A stretch of DNA of 64,000 bases from Chelonoidis abingdonii (lineage: Eukaryota; Chordata; Testudines; Testudinidae), in NCBI RefSeq assembly GCF_003597395.2, contig NC_133770.1, positions 97,429,320-97,493,319 on the forward strand, in the 5' to 3' direction. Both the position numbers and the translations under genes were made by a program. Position 1 is the stretch's first letter. Each line of letters starts with the position of its first letter. The notes under the pieces are model-generated. The model saw only the letters and a list, made by a program, of their open reading frames with translations. It was not told where the DNA came from and ran no database searches. This document shows, in pieces, positions 20,863 to 33,736 of this stretch.

Positions 20863-22000
20863 AGTAGTGTTAACTTTTTTTCCCTACTGGAAGTTGTTTG
20901 ACTTGATTTTATTGAGCTATCCACACTGTGAGGATGCAGCCTTCCCCCTCACCTCACCTCGCCCCGCCCCACCCCACCCCGCCTCACCTACTTAAATAAG
21001 AGGTCATTCAAATTGTTTTTTTCATGGCCTTATCTATGGGCCATGATGACTTGATTCTTGTGAGAGTTGAATACTACTGGGATGTGTTGCAAATGATCCC
21101 ACCACCATCCTTGAGAATGGAGTTCTCCCTGTTTTTCATAAGTGCAACTACAATGCTAGAAAGCCTAAAGAAGGATTGGAGATTTGGGCCAAGATTTTCC
21201 AGCAGTGACTAGTGGGTTAGCGTGTCTCCATCTTTGGATGCCCAACTGAGACGTAACTTTCAGAATGTGATGAGTGCCTCACCTCTAAAATTCAGTCTGG
21301 AGTTGGGCACTCAAATTGAAGCTCCCCAAATTACCATCCACTTTTCAAAATCTTGGCCCTAGAGTAGGAACTGATGAGCGAGTTTATAAAATTTTACCCC
21401 AAGAAATGGAAAATACCAGCCAATTCAGTAGGACAGGACTGAACACCTGGGTTGTAGTCAAACACCCTCCACCCACCCCCATTTTTGAGAGCTCTGGAGT
21501 AAATAGAGTATTGAAGGCATACACAGCACATTTTCCCGAAAGTTTGTTTGTTTTTATCAGTCTCCAGCAGCGGATACTATTATATATTTTACTGTGCATT
21601 CTTTTAGGCAAAGCTGCAGTGTGAAATTGAAGGTGTTGATTTTCTGATGTGGGGTTCACTGGGATGTGCAATGATGTCATAACAAGTACAGTGAGGACAA
21701 AAATAACATTTAAAGGTAGAGATGGTGAACATTTTTTTTAGCCATAGTCTATCAATTTAATAAATTTCTTCAGAGCAGTAAAATGAAGAGCAAAATACTA
21801 ATTAAAGTGAGCTATAATTCTCCAAGTTTTTGGGTATTGTATTTCCCTGGTGAAGTTATTGTGCAAGTTTCTCAGTTTTACCATAGCCTATTTAAAATAT
21901 ATTGATTTTGTGTAATTGCAAACAATTCTTAACCCTTAGTCATAATCAAGTTAGAAACATCTGAACAATACATTAAAATCTGTATTTTTAATTATTGAAG
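20863..22000. other. Gene-free DNA with a C-rich tract
   Basis: Positions 20940-20992 are a CCTCACC/CCCCGCC-type C-rich microsatellite. Beyond it lies unique DNA. The open frames at 21316-21624 (plus) and 21384-21680 (minus) overlap each other and have no recognisable domain. Confidence 0.5.
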
Positions 22001-22132
22001 GTGAAATTCATCCCTGTGCAGTGGGACCTGTGTACCACTTAAGTCCCTCTTAAGTCTTATTTTGAGTGCTTAAGTGGGACTCAAGTGGTTCATAGGCCTT
22101 GTGCTAGTTGTTTGCACAGGATTGGATTTCAC
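22001..22132. repeat. MITE-like long imperfect hairpin
   Basis: The left end GTGAAATTCATCC and the reverse complement of the right end, GTGAAATCCAATCC, match. Further in, 'ccacttaagtccc' pairs with 'gtgggactcaagtgg'. The whole 132 bp is a non-coding imperfect palindrome. No target duplication is clear. Confidence 0.6.
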
Positions 22133-23749
22133 TACATGTCCTGTAATGGGCAATGTGTTTTGTGTCTGGTATCTGAATGTGCTGCGTAGTGAAGGAGTGC
22201 TGTGCTGTGTATGTACATGTTTATTTCTTAGATGACAATGTGATTACATGTTCTCAGTATGTTGTTTTTATATATATCAATCTCATGTAAAGTGGTACTC
22301 AGATATCTTTAAATGTTAGCATGAATTTCAGCAGCCGAAATGTCTAGCTTGAGTCTGTCACCTACATGCTGTATTGTGGATTTTAAAAAATGATGGTTTT
22401 TTATAAAAAAGATCTCAAAACATCTAAGTGTAATTTAAGAAAGAAAAGGCTTTGGCATGTGTGAAACTTGCTTCTTACTTTGAGAAGGGATTAATTGAAA
22501 TCCCAAGTGTCAGTTTGACACAATTACCAAACATATTGCCAGATCATGAACAATACTGTCAAGTGACAGACTTGTCTGTAGGGTACTCCCTCCCCAAAAG
22601 AAAAGCCCTCAGAACCATGGGTTGAATAAATATTTTGTGTTTTCTGTCTCACATCAGGACTGTTCTGAAGTGTGGATGGCAATTTGACAACAAGCCTTTC
22701 ACAGCCATTTCTGTAAATATGAGACAAAAAGCAGAGATAATGTTGGGTGATTTTCTGAGTGTTTTGTAAATTAAAACAATTATTGTACAGAAAATAGTGC
22801 TTCAAACCCACATTGTCATTCATTAAAATACAATAGTCCAGGAGCATGGCAGATGCTAAGACCCTGTAAAGGAGTACATGGCTTTTTTGTTCTAGTTCTA
22901 GGTTGTGGTGCTAAAACCCTGCATTAAAAATTCAGGGTAATTACTGTCGAGTCAAAATGGTAGATGGATATATTTAGCTCCAGTTAGGAGGACTACAGAG
23001 GAAATCTTAGGAGCTGCCAGGCTCAGGGAAGTAGTACTTTAGGCTGAGATTTGTATTGTGGTATTTGGCTTTGGAGAAGCCAAAACGTACGAGGCTTTTG
23101 AAGTTGGTTTAGCAGCTGTGGAGATTAGTTCAAGCAGATATGGCTCAACTGGGGAGGAGATAAAATGGAGCCTGGCTGGGGCCACCCATCTTCCCCAGCA
23201 CTCCTGGATCCAAAATTGTGGAGGACAGACCTACCTCTCAGGGGATGCTAGGACCCATGTATTCTATCCTTCCCCAGCCACGTGGCCATTGCAAGGGAGA
23301 AACTACAAGGAAGAGAGACCGAAAGACTGAATCTGGCACAGTAGATGCAGACAGCAGATGAAGTAGGGACAAAGGGACACTGATGATGCCATCAGACTGC
23401 TTTCTTGCAGTTTTTGCTCCAAATATTCTCTCCTGTGTTGACTGGTTGTTGGCTCCAACCTTTCATGCCACTTCCCTCATAGTCTCCAATGCTCTTCACC
23501 TGGCTTTCCATCTAGCAAATCCCCTCCTACCATAGCAACATACCAAACCAAAAATAAAACATGCCATTTGCTGCTATCATATTGTTCACTCTGCTTGAGG
23601 GTAGGGATGGGATTTGGTCTGATAACACATGGTAATGTGTGTTGAGTAGTTTCTTCACTGTAAGGAATAACAAGTAATTTATTATAAGCACAGTCATATG
23701 TTGAGTTATTAGATCTCTCAAGCAAGGCAGGGTTGTGCCTGGTCAGTAC
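22133..23749. other. Gene-free DNA, nothing recognised
   Basis: No coding evidence and no bounded repeat. The 107-codon minus frame at 22524-22847 and the 90-codon plus frame at 23058-23330 have no recognisable motif. Confidence 0.5.
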
Positions 23750-23860
23750 TATCCATGGACCTTTTTCAGTGTAGCAGCCGTGTTAGTCTGTATCCACAAA
23801 AAGAACAGGAGTACTTGTGGCACCTTAGAGACTAACAAATTTATTTGAGCATAAGCTTTT

Positions 23861-24271
23861 AGTTTTAGTTGGGGGGCTGAAGGTAACGGCTAGTGGCATT
23901 CTGTTATTTTCTTTGTTGGGCCTGTCTTGTAGTAGGTAACTTCTGGGTACTCTTCTGGCTCTGTGAATCTGTTTTTTTCACTTCAGCAGGTGGGTATTGT
24001 AGTTTTAAGAATGATTGATAGAGATCTTGTAGGTGTTTGTCTCTGAGGGATTGGAGCAAATGTGGTTGTATCTTAGAGCTTGGCTGTAGACAATAGATCA
24101 TGTGCTGTGTCCTGGATGGAAGCTGGAGGCATGTAGGTAAGTATAGCAGTCAGTATGTTTCCCTTATAGGGTGGCGTTATGTGATCATCGCTTATTAGCA
24201 AGGAAATGAACCGCATGTGTGAACTGGTCTAGGCTGAGGTTGATGGTGGGATGGAAATTGTTGAAGGTGGC
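23861..24271 (-). pseudogene. PLE reverse transcriptase, C-terminal remnant (inverted)
   Basis: On the minus strand the broken reading runs from words resembling the PLE motif around 'LYRKPTD...YLH..S.HP' (here LTAILTYMPPAS-like, near 24125-24150) into an uninterrupted frame at 23904-24101 (IYCLQPSSKIQPHLLQSLRD...). It then continues, after a stop, into RMPLAVTFSP. The last words match the segment preserved before the gap at 44.5 kb. The order fits the region between the RT thumb and the GIY-YIG domain. Homology is judged by eye from family motifs. Several stops interrupt it. Confidence 0.65.
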
Positions 24272-24403
24272 AATTTTGCAACAGAAAAGCTTCAAAAACA
24301 GACTCCAACAAGAAACTGCTGAACTTGAATTGATATGCAAACTAGATACTATCAACTTAGGCTTAAATAGAGACTGGAAATGGCTGCACCATTACACACA
24401 TTG
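24272..24403 (+). pseudogene. PLE GIY-YIG region, C-terminal remnant
   Basis: The frame reads KSFKNRLQQETAELELICKL, then DTINLGLNRDWKWL, and stops just after HHYTH. The spacing R...E...I.KLDT...GLN matches the C-terminal end of PLE-type GIY-YIG endonuclease domains (R-x-RE-x-x-WI-x-x-L-x-T-x-x-P-x-GLN). The same segment occurs at 45020-45145. Confidence 0.65.
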
Positions 24404-24613
24404 AATCTATTTCCTTCATATTAAGTATCCTCACAGCTTATTGTAAAACTGTCTTAAATGGGCTATCTTGATTATCACTACAAAAGTTTTTTTTTTTTCT
24501 CCTGCTGACAACAGTTCATCTTAATTAATTAGCCTCTTAGAGTTGGTTGGGTAACTCCCACCTTTTCATGTTCTCTGTATGTATATATATCTCCTCACTA
24601 CATGTTCCATTCT

Positions 24614-24656
24614 ATGCGTCCTATGAAGTGGGCTGTAGCCCACGAAAGCTTATGCT
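24614..24656 (+). ncRNA. Hammerhead-ribozyme-like motif, decayed copy
   Basis: The order is GCGT, CCTATGA (consensus CTGATGA), an extra A, stem II GTGGGC/GCCCAC with loop TGTA (24628-24643), GAAA (24644-24647), GCTT and ATGC. Stem II is perfect, but the CTGATGA box carries two changes, so this copy should not cleave. AGCT at the stem III position is self-complementary. Confidence 0.6.
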
Positions 24657-24714
24657 CAAATAAATTTGTTAGTCTCTAAAGTGCCGCAAGTACTCCTGTT
24701 CTTTATCCATGGAC

Positions 24715-26407
24715 TGGAAGCTTCTAAGGAAAGCCCAAGGCTGAAGGAAGTGATGGAAGTTAATTTGCACTCTTCACATCAAGTCAACATTGAGTTGAGA
24801 TATGAATGGTGCTAGGTTATACAGTGCTGATGGTGGTGCTGTTTTCAGGGGACACAGAAGACTGAAATTCTGATCATTTGCGGTCATTTTAAGAACTCGT
24901 GGGCTCTTTTTCTAACAGACAGGATGATGAATTTTTAATTTGAGTAATTATGTTCTTAACTAAATTCTCACCATAGTTTTAATTATTTTCACTTCCTTTC
25001 TTAAACTCTTTTGATGTTTAGTGTTAAATGGTGCTACTTTTCCACCCTTGAAATGGTTGGTTTGGCACAACATGGGTGAATCTCAGAAGCAGGTTGACAA
25101 GAGACTGACTTGCTGGCCAAGGTTATCAAAGATTATGGCTGGAGTCAGTCTTCTCTGACTTCAATAGCTACTATAAAGTCTGGAATCCATTGGAATGGAA
25201 ACTACTGTAAGATATTGCTATACAGATTGTTGTTGTGTACACCTGAGCAAAATGAATGTAAAAATGCTCCTATTCTGAACTGGTAGCACATTACACCTGT
25301 TTGCCTAGATGTAAATGACTATAGGAGCTGCAATGCGATGGAGAATCGGGCCTCTGTCATTAATTTTATCTCTGATTTTTTAAAAATCAAATTTTGTACA
25401 TAGAACATGAAAGTTTTTAAGCATTTAGTAAAGAAATATCCTGGGGTTAATTCTGTAACTACTATGGGGTGTCTTGTGAACAGACCACATAGTGAAGATA
25501 AGGCATTCTGTCCTGACTGAGGTTACTTATGATTTCTACAGGAAACTAGATACTTGTGCTGTAGTGTACAGCACTGAGATAACAGTATAGTGTTATTAAA
25601 AAAGCAAAAATTTCTGCTCTCATCTTCATCTTCTACTTTATCCCATGCTAAAATGGAAATGTGAACTGACTGAACCCAAGGGACCATCTAGGTAAATCAA
25701 TGCTGGCATAAAGCCAGAAAAATAGCATCACATTTCCATGCAGGGTCACAGAATCTGACTTCCTGTCATAGGAGGTCCAACAAATATTGTAGCACATTTA
25801 AATTGCTAAACTTACAGTTAAAATGTTTAATTATTGAAGCGATACCTAATCAGCTGAATATTGCTAAGATCTTTATAACACTATAATCTAATTTACAGTA
25901 TTCAATGCAGTGATATATTAATCAGACTAACTGGTGACTTCCTGATATTATGCACTCATACTAAGGGAGAGTGAGATGTTGCCCTGATTTTGAAGCTCCC
26001 TGTTAATCCACAGGATAGATGGTAGCATAGATACCTATAGATCACCATGCCCAGCCTGTTCAGTTAAAGGATTAAAAATGAAATCTTAAGTTTTATTTCA
26101 CTGTGAACTTTCCCCCTACAAATGCTAATTGTTCTAAATGAAGAAAGAAAAGCAGTTCTTATGTTATCAGTCAAAACATATATATATCTAAGATGCCTTC
26201 CAGAAGATTTGCTTCCTTGCCTGAAAATGCCTGATTAATGTTACATGCTTAAAATACGTTGTTGGGTGCCGTCTATGCAGACGCCACACAGACCCTCCCC
26301 CACCTCTCTTGATTTTTGTGCTCTGATGGTTTTCCATCTTTGTCTGGGACAGATGAGATTCAAGGTGAGAGAGAGAACAAATCCTGTAAGGTAATTCTGT
26401 CACTCAC
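24715..26407. other. Gene-free DNA, nothing recognised
   Basis: Unique AT-rich DNA. A worn MITE-like stretch near 25260-25350 ('aaatgctcctattctgaactgg...ataggagctgcaatgcgatgg') is the only hint of a repeat. Confidence 0.5.
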
Positions 26408-26558
26408 CTCATCTTCATAATCTTTCCTTAGCTTCCTCTGCCTTCTAACCCTGGTATTGATCGTGTCACAGGCTACAGCAGACCAAAGCAGGGGGCTGAA
26501 AACCTTTCTGAACAGCAGTTGCCAGTCTACCTGTTGCAGCTTGAAGAAGAAAAGCATG
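26408..26558 (-). other. Candidate exon, unidentified (weak)
   Basis: On the minus strand a pyrimidine-rich acceptor (tgattgttttcacag) ends at 26559. A strong donor, GAG followed by gtgagtg, starts at 26407. The 151 bp between them are open in one frame (50 codons from an ATG at 26557), reading MLFFFKLQQVDWQLLF...RRQRKLRKDYEDE with a basic then acidic C-terminal end. I recognise no family. An open stretch this short is expected by chance fairly often. No repeat covers it, and no partner exon was found nearby. It could be a non-coding RNA exon or nothing. Confidence 0.2.
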
Positions 26559-29500
26559 CTGTGAAAACAATCAGTGCATTTGCTTTAGATCTAAGTGATT
26601 CCAACTAGGTCGATGCTTCATGCTGATGTGTTGAAAACATTTAAAAAATTTCTCTGAGTTTGATTTCAACTGAAACATTTCAGCGTGTGTCTGACTCTCT
26701 GAAGTTGTTATTTCTCACTAATGTAGCAGACAACTGTTTTCCACCATAGCACAAATCAGTAGGGAAACTAGGCTTTTTGTCTAGATGGATTTTATTTTGA
26801 ATGTTATTGTGGGAGTGGAAATTACTTGCCCAGTTTCACTTTTATACGCTAAAGCTACTGTACCTTGACCCCAGGGTAGTAGTATTTTATTCCATGAAGA
26901 GAAAAAGAGGTAATCACAGTTTTACTGTGTGTAAATGGGAGAATAGCTTCATTGCATTGCTTTTATCCCTGCATATGAATTTTCATTCAGAGGTAAACTT
27001 GACCATTCATAAAAACATCAGAAATGTATTGTTTTCTTTAAAGCATATCATGCCTGCATTCAGAAATAATTGGCCTGATTCTCTCACAGTTTGGGATCAA
27101 GCAGCAAATGAGGCATTGCTAAAAAAGAGCTATCCTCACCCGAATTAACATTTATTTATTCTCCAAGAGTGACAGGAACACAGGACAACATTTAATTATA
27201 ACAGGTTGTTGCACACTTAGTGTCTAAATGGCAGGAAAAAAATCATGAAGAAACAATCAGCTGCAGCAGGCCCCAATCTTGCATCCTTTGCACTCCCAGA
27301 ACATGCTTTGGAGTCTGTAGGAGGTTTGAATATGCAGAACGATCCAGAACTGGGCTCTTAAGTTTTGTTTCTTTGATGGGCTCCATGGGAGCAGATTAGT
27401 AGAACTCCAGCACAGATTCTACTTCATCACACCTCAGTGCACTCTCCTGTCATTTCGTGTGCTCCCTTCAAAAAAAAAAAAATTATTCTTCTCTGGGCCT
27501 GTTGTTCTTTTTGGGACATCCTGTTTTGTTTTGATTTGTTTGCTTGTTTTTAAAATTATAATAATTTCACTAGTAGTGAAATCTCCCAAGTGTCGTTGCC
27601 ATCTCTTCTATTCACTGTCACACCACACAAAGAACATCCTTGTATTTCAGCAGGAAATAGCAAACACTTACCTTTATGTATTTTATTGAGTGTCAGGATG
27701 CCATCAGAAAGGGATGTTCTGAAAAACTAGATTTTTGTGTTCAAAGAAAATGAAGAAAAAAACCAAAAATGCTGTACTTATATCTGGAGTGAGTGGTATT
27801 TCCCTCCTCTCTGAACCTACGTTCCAGAAGCAAAATTAATGTAGTCCCTGATGTATCAGGTACTAATGGATTTCATACTTCAGCACATATATTACTGTGC
27901 ATTGTGCAATTGCCAAAAGTTGTCATTTAAATGGCTTTAATTTGCAAGTGTGTTAGTTCAAAACAGTAAAACAAGTGAAGCCAATGTAAGTGAAGGTGAA
28001 TTGAAGTGTCTTCTTGGCATAATTTCATTCATTTTACAAATGAACTCTGTGGGTGTAGTGTAGAAGTTCTAGTTGCACTTTACATATTTTACCAAGAGTC
28101 TATTTGTAAAGAATTGTTGTACTTAATTTGTGTATTCGAGTTGTCAGGTTGCTTTGTTGTGCATTTTCCCCCAGAGCAGTGGGCAGAGTCTAAAGAAAAG
28201 ATAACTGTAGGATTATCATAAGAAGTTTATGCTGGCTCATGAGCGAAGAGTAGCTAACTAAGAATTTTCTCCAGTGATCCAAGATGGATATTGGGAAAAT
28301 ATCCTTCTTTGCCCATAGATGTACTCGATCCTGTAGACTTTCCTCATGAGAGTTGTTTAGTTGAATTCAATGGGAGTACCCAAGTGAGTTAGGTTTTTTT
28401 AGGCTCAAGCTCTTAATGGTCTAGGTAAAGCTCTTAGTGGTTTAAATGAGCAGCCCTCCACTCCTGTTAACTTGGGTCCTGATTGTAAGAGGTGTTGAGC
28501 ATCCCTAACATCACATTAAAGTAAATAGAAGGTGAGGGTGTTCGGCACATGTTATGAATTGGATTAATTGAGTCACTTTAGTATGACTTAGTACCTTAAA
28601 GGATTAGGCACCGTTTCTGGTCCTAGTCCACTGGTCCCAGTACCTAACCCAGGAAAAAAAAAATTTTGGTCTTGAAAGATGCTGAGCACTTATTGCAATA
28701 TCAGTGGGAGTTGAGGATGCCCAGCATCTTACAGGACTGAGCTCTTCCAGAATAGCTTGGAAAAATGAAACCCCATCAATAAAGAAGTCCTTTCTAAAGC
28801 ACTCCTTACCCCAACAGTGACAAAAGGAACAGATGGTCAAACTGCTGAGGAAGGGTATAGAGCATGAGCAGCAGGCAGTAATTGCAGCTGAAAGCCAGCT
28901 TTACAAATCCCCTTCTTGCCTTCCAGAGATGATATTTGCATGGAAACTGGTGCTTGCACCACTGGAGCAGGCAATGATCTTTACAGAAAGGGCCCCAGAA
29001 CAAAATGTGCTTTGTAACCTAGTTCTAAAAGGTATAGTTGTTCGCAAGTCAGAAGGGAAGCTTCCTGGGAACTGGCAATAGAACATATTTACAGTTACTT
29101 AGCCTGATCCAAGGCACATTGAAGTCAACAGGAGATGATTCAGGAAGAGTCTAAACTGCAGGGGTTATTGGTGTCACCTTGCAGAGTAACCAGGCAGGTG
29201 GAAGCCAGGGTGAGGTCACTGTGCTAGGGTCAAGGCTCTGAACCAAAGCTGCCCAGCACAGAAGCACCCAGGATTACAGGGTAGGTGGTGACAACCCCTT
29301 ACTGATCTGAGTGAACCCCCACAGTGTTCCACCAGGTCACCAGGAGGGATTAAGGAATAGTTGGTGCCTCTCCCAATATCTCAGTTAGCGAAGAATATTC
29401 CCTCCAAAGTGAGAGTCGAGGAGACAGTGGAGGAATTGGATGACAAGCACAGGAGTTAGCTGAGTACTTTGGACTGAAGTTGTCACCCAGTAATGAGACC

Positions 29501-32500
29501 TGTTGGCCCAAAGACACCACTGTTGGGACAATTGGAGGTAGGCATGGGGGAAGAAAGGGGCAGCAGTACCCTCTTGCAATCTTCCCCATGAAAAGAAGTG
29601 GTTTTGGGGAAGCTGTGACTGAGCACTCGATATCCCACAACTCTGCCCCCCTTTCCCTCAGACAGGCAATAGCAGCTCCCACAGTGGGAGGCATGAGCTT
29701 GCTAACCCATTTTGAGCCTTCATGGGCCCCAGCTATGGGATGCCCCAACAGCTGTTTCACTAGTATTGGCCTGACTGTCCTGAAGACTGTCCTCCATGGG
29801 ATTAGGAAGCTTCATTTTCTTTTCCCTGTGCTTCCATCCTTCCTTTTTACACAACCTGTCAAGCTGCAGGGTTTCAGTTAAAAACATACATTCCTTACTG
29901 TGGAAAAAGTTGATATAAATGAAGGAAATAAATTTCTTTATCCTTTAATCCTTTATTCTTTTGCATTTTTAAAAGTTTATTTACTTCATGCAGTGGGCTG
30001 TCTTGAGCTTCTGCTTCTATGCTGTGTCAAGACTTGCTTAAGCTTGAAGGTTTTTAGGCTCAACCAAGCACTGACAGCACTATAACAGAAGCTAATGCCT
30101 GAGTCTGCCAGTTTGATGGATTCAATAAACATATTGAATTTATTTTAACTATTAAAAGAAGTTGAGGGCTATATTCTATTCTTGTTCTTTGTTTGAAACT
30201 CCCATTGACATTAATGGGAGTCTCATGTACAGAATTAGAGTGGAACATGGCCCTTAATATTAAAAAGACTTGTCAATCTTATGCATTAACTAATTTGGAG
30301 TTGCATCATGATGTTTTATTCGCAAGGTCATTCTCCACGTACCTCTTATCTATTGAAAATAAATTCCTTGCAGTAGCTGCAATGTTGCTAGCACCCTGAT
30401 TTTTAAAAAAATGAAAATATTTTAAAAATCTAACGGTTCCCTTTTATGCCATCCACCTATTTCTGCATTTTATTTTGGTTGGTCAACAAAATAAGACAGG
30501 TCAATTTCACTTTGGTTTATAGTCAGTCTTGCTTTCCAGTGTTCATGCTGCTAGTGTTATTGGATTCATAGTGCTTCAGAGGGAAACACTTAATTCCCCT
30601 TAAATGCCTTTCAGTTTATTCCATGAATGTTTTTAACTAAAACATGCGTGTTTATATTAGATCTCTTGCATTTTTAAAATTGTGATGCTAAGTCTAGTCT
30701 CTTGATCTAACTCTGCCATCACTAATATATGCACAAACTGAACAGTAGGTAACTGGTTAAAATGAACCTTAATTTGTGATCCTGTAAAATTATAAGAGTA
30801 ATCAATCACTTTTCTTCTGTATTGAAACTCTATATTCAACTTATATTTTTGGAACATGAGCTCCGAGCCTGCGACTATACCTGTGTGATAGCCCCTAAGT
30901 CTTCAACGAATTGACGTGCTTCATCTCTAACTCTGTGTGTCTCACTGCACCTCCGCATCTATATCTCGCTCAGCCCCTGGCATTTCACCTACATGCCCTC
31001 TTGCCCCTTTTTCAGTTTTCCTCTTTGCTATCCAGTACCCTTTATACCCTTCTATGTCCTCCTAAACCCACCCTCCTTCTATCTCTCCGTGGCACATGCC
31101 TTCCTCTCCATTCCGCTCATTGGGCCCCTGCATACCTCATCTATACCTCCTCTCAGTGTCCTGCACAAACACACATCCTCTATGCCTCCTCTGGTACCCC
31201 TTCCTGCCTTCTTTCCTCTCTCGTTCTATGCTCTCTCCTTTATGCCCTTCTAATTCCCTGCACCACCTCTATAAGCAGCACCATATGTACTATCCTGCAC
31301 TACCCTCTTCTTGCCTAGTCCAGAGCCTCCCATTCTTGAAGGCTGTGTACAGCTTCATTTCACCTTCTGTGTACCTTCTAGTCTATGTACCTTCTGGTTC
31401 TGGCCTCCATTTTTACCTCTCCCAAACTCCTCCCCTACCCCTTTCTCTCCCCACACTCTCTACCTCCACCTCTATTTCCCAGATAATGCTCCCCCGATCT
31501 TCAGCTCAGCTTACTAGCAGCAAAACCTGAAGTCCAGCAGAAGGTCAACTTATGCCATACCAATAGTTCTCTATAAGTCTTTATATTTTATCCACCTCCC
31601 TCCCCTGATTTCACCTAAAGAAATAGAAACAAAACAAAAATACTACAAGGCACTTTTCCTCTGCTAGGGCCAACAAAACAAAACTGAGTTGCTAGGCCAA
31701 GACTGTTTGGAGACATAAAGAACCAAAAAAGTTAGGTCATTTTTCAAAAGTCAAGCACAGGGATGTTTTCAAAATGCTATAACATTAAAACTCCATTTCT
31801 GATTTCTATCAAACTTCTCAGAAAAGCACTACTCTGGGATGATATGTGGCATTCAGAATTAAACATAGATTGTCTCCTTTTTTATAGAAGTTGAGGGTGA
31901 AGGTGTACAATCACAACCTTATAATGGAAAGCAAGTTTTGGCCTTAAACTACAGCCCACAATGAGCTGTACATTCCTTCAGTATAATTTCCCAGAGCATA
32001 AATGATGCTCAGGCAGAGGCAGAAGGAGGTGTCATGATATACTTTCATTGGTTTCGTGCAAACACTTCCAAATGTTCACTACCCCTCTGGAATCAGGATT
32101 TACCTCCATTGCTTTCTGTTCTTAGAAGACCATAGAAGTTCCATTGGCTAGCCAGAGGCTGGCTTCCCATTGAGAGTGCCATTATGTGGTTTTGAAGGAC
32201 AAATTTTCAGATCCCAGAATTGGCAAGTAAAATATTGCATTAAACTGAGTTCCATATATACTGTTTTAATATGAAAAACTAAACATATTTTGCCCAGTTC
32301 CTTATTTCTTTTCTGCCCCACACATCTCTAGTTAAACAACAATGCACTTATTTTGGGTAAGCAAAAATACAGCTTAAAGTGTTGTTCACAAAAAGAATAT
32401 CTTAATCAAATTTCAGACACAGAAGAAGTATTTATTCTGAGATCTCTAATCCTGCTTCTGTTTCAGTGGAAAATGAAAATTCACTTTTGCTGATTTAAAA

Positions 32501-33540
32501 ACTATGCTACTTAAATTCAAAGAGAGACTCTGTCAGTGGAAACCAAAAGGGGCCTGAATGCCTGTCAGCTCCTCCCCACCCCGAACTCTGGGATTAGGAT
32601 CCAAACTTTGGAGGTTGTGGCCTGTTTGAACAAATCCCTTCAAACTAAAACCAATGAGTTTCATGCTGCTCTGGGTCAGAGTCCATCACACCCCTAACAC
32701 CTGGCATGGATCAGAGATACCACTTTGGGAGGAAAGAGCCATTATTGTATGCCACAAGAATGTACTGATGTATATTTTATAGAGTAAGAATTGTGGTTCA
32801 AAAACACAGTGCTTGTTACCACACTTACAGGGACCTAACATTGTAGATCATGGGTCACTGCCCGAAAGAGGGGAGGCTTATTGTAACACATGTAGGTATA
32901 TGCTTGGATACGTATTATAATCCGCGATAGAAGTAAGAGCAAGGCTCCTTTTCCTGCTGGTTTCTATAGACTACTTTTGGAATGTTATAGAAAGGTCATG
33001 ATTGTTCAACCTGTTCTTGGTCATTTAGAATTTATATAGGGGCTATATTTTAATTAAAATATCCCTGTTCAAAAACATTTCAAATAAACAATAGAAAATG
33101 AGGAGAAGAAAAGAGGAAACGTACTCATATGGTTTTTTGTGGGAGAGTCTAATAACTGTTTGGGTTACTTTTGGACAGGCAATATTTTACATAACATTTC
33201 ATCTATCATTCCATTCTCAGATATATAATATGGGCCAAAATCATCCCTTCATTGATTTAAGTGAAGTTACAAGGGCTAAAATTGGCCTACGTTGTCCATT
33301 TCAACATGAATCTGGCTGAAGTTGAACCCAGTCTTACTAGTTCTCAGGTGGGTGAATAGAGGAAAATGGGGAGGTAGGACTTCATTAACTTGCTGTGTAG
33401 CTTTAGGAAAACCATCTAGGTCCCTAAACCATCTCAGGTACCTAAAATGAGGCATCCAGCTTTGAAAATTTGGCTAAAAACCTTGGTGTACTTCAGTTTC
33501 CCATGTGTAAAATATGAACTATTTTTATCCTCTACCACAA
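26559..33540. other. About 7 kb of gene-free, repeat-poor DNA
   Basis: No bounded transposon was found. Open frames at 26801-27148, 28833-29081, 29350-29881 and elsewhere overlap on both strands and have no known motif. The stretch 29140-29345 ('gtgaggtcactgtgctagggtcaagg...') looks like a worn interspersed repeat, possibly LTR-derived, but I cannot define its ends. Positions 30930-31510 are a separate pyrimidine-rich tract. Confidence 0.5.
30930..31510 (+). repeat. Pyrimidine-rich tract
   Basis: For nearly 600 bases the plus strand is dominated by C and T ('ccttctatctctccgtgg', 'ctttcctctctcgttc', 'ctccccacactctctacc'), with no simple period. The bias removes stop codons and creates three overlapping 86-144 codon frames rich in Ser, Pro and Leu, which are not genes. 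Confidence 0.7.
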
Positions 33541-33736
33541 TGTTCTCAAAGCCGGTCCACCGCTTGTTCAGGGAAAGCCCCTGCCAGGCCGGGCCAGTTC
33601 GTTTACCAGCCGCGTCCACAGGTTTGGCCGATCGCAGCTTCCACTGGCCGCGGTTCGCCGCTCCATGCCAATGGGGGCTGCAGGAAGGGCAGCCAGCACA
33701 TACCTCGGCCCGCACCGCTTCCTGTAGCCCCCACTG
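33541..33736. repeat. GC-rich hAT-type MITE fragment
   Basis: The sequence opens 'tgttctcaaagccggtccac' and continues 'gggaaagcccctgccaggcc' to 'gcccccactg'. I recognise this as one half of a long palindromic turtle MITE that begins 'agtggttctcaaagccggtcc'. The other half is missing, and no target duplication is visible. It stands out as a GC-rich, CpG-containing island in AT-rich DNA. The overlapping frames in it are not genes. Confidence 0.65.

Larger units (their letters stand above)
23761..24703 (+). mobile_element. Penelope-like element, 943-bp insertion with inverted 5' half
   Basis: A perfect 11-bp target duplication (TATCCATGGAC at 23750-23760 and 24704-24714) bounds the insert. From the left it contains: an inverted copy of the 3' tail (23761-about 23860); an inverted coding remnant (about 23861-24271) from the C-terminal part of the reverse transcriptase; a direct coding remnant (24272-24403) from the end of the GIY-YIG endonuclease region; then 3' UTR, a hammerhead-like motif and the tail ('aaatttgttagtctctaaa') to 24703. 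PLEs are retroelements with a reverse transcriptase joined to a GIY-YIG nuclease and often have inverted pieces at their 5' ends. Frameshifts and stops make it inert. Confidence 0.88.

Noticed and set aside
29140..29345. Possible LTR or ERV fragment
   Set aside because: The wording feels like a known turtle repeat, but no ends, target duplication or coding sequence could be set.
30911..31530. Ser/Pro/Leu-rich proteins of up to 144 codons
   Set aside because: All overlap in different frames of a pyrimidine-rich tract, which lacks stop codons by composition.
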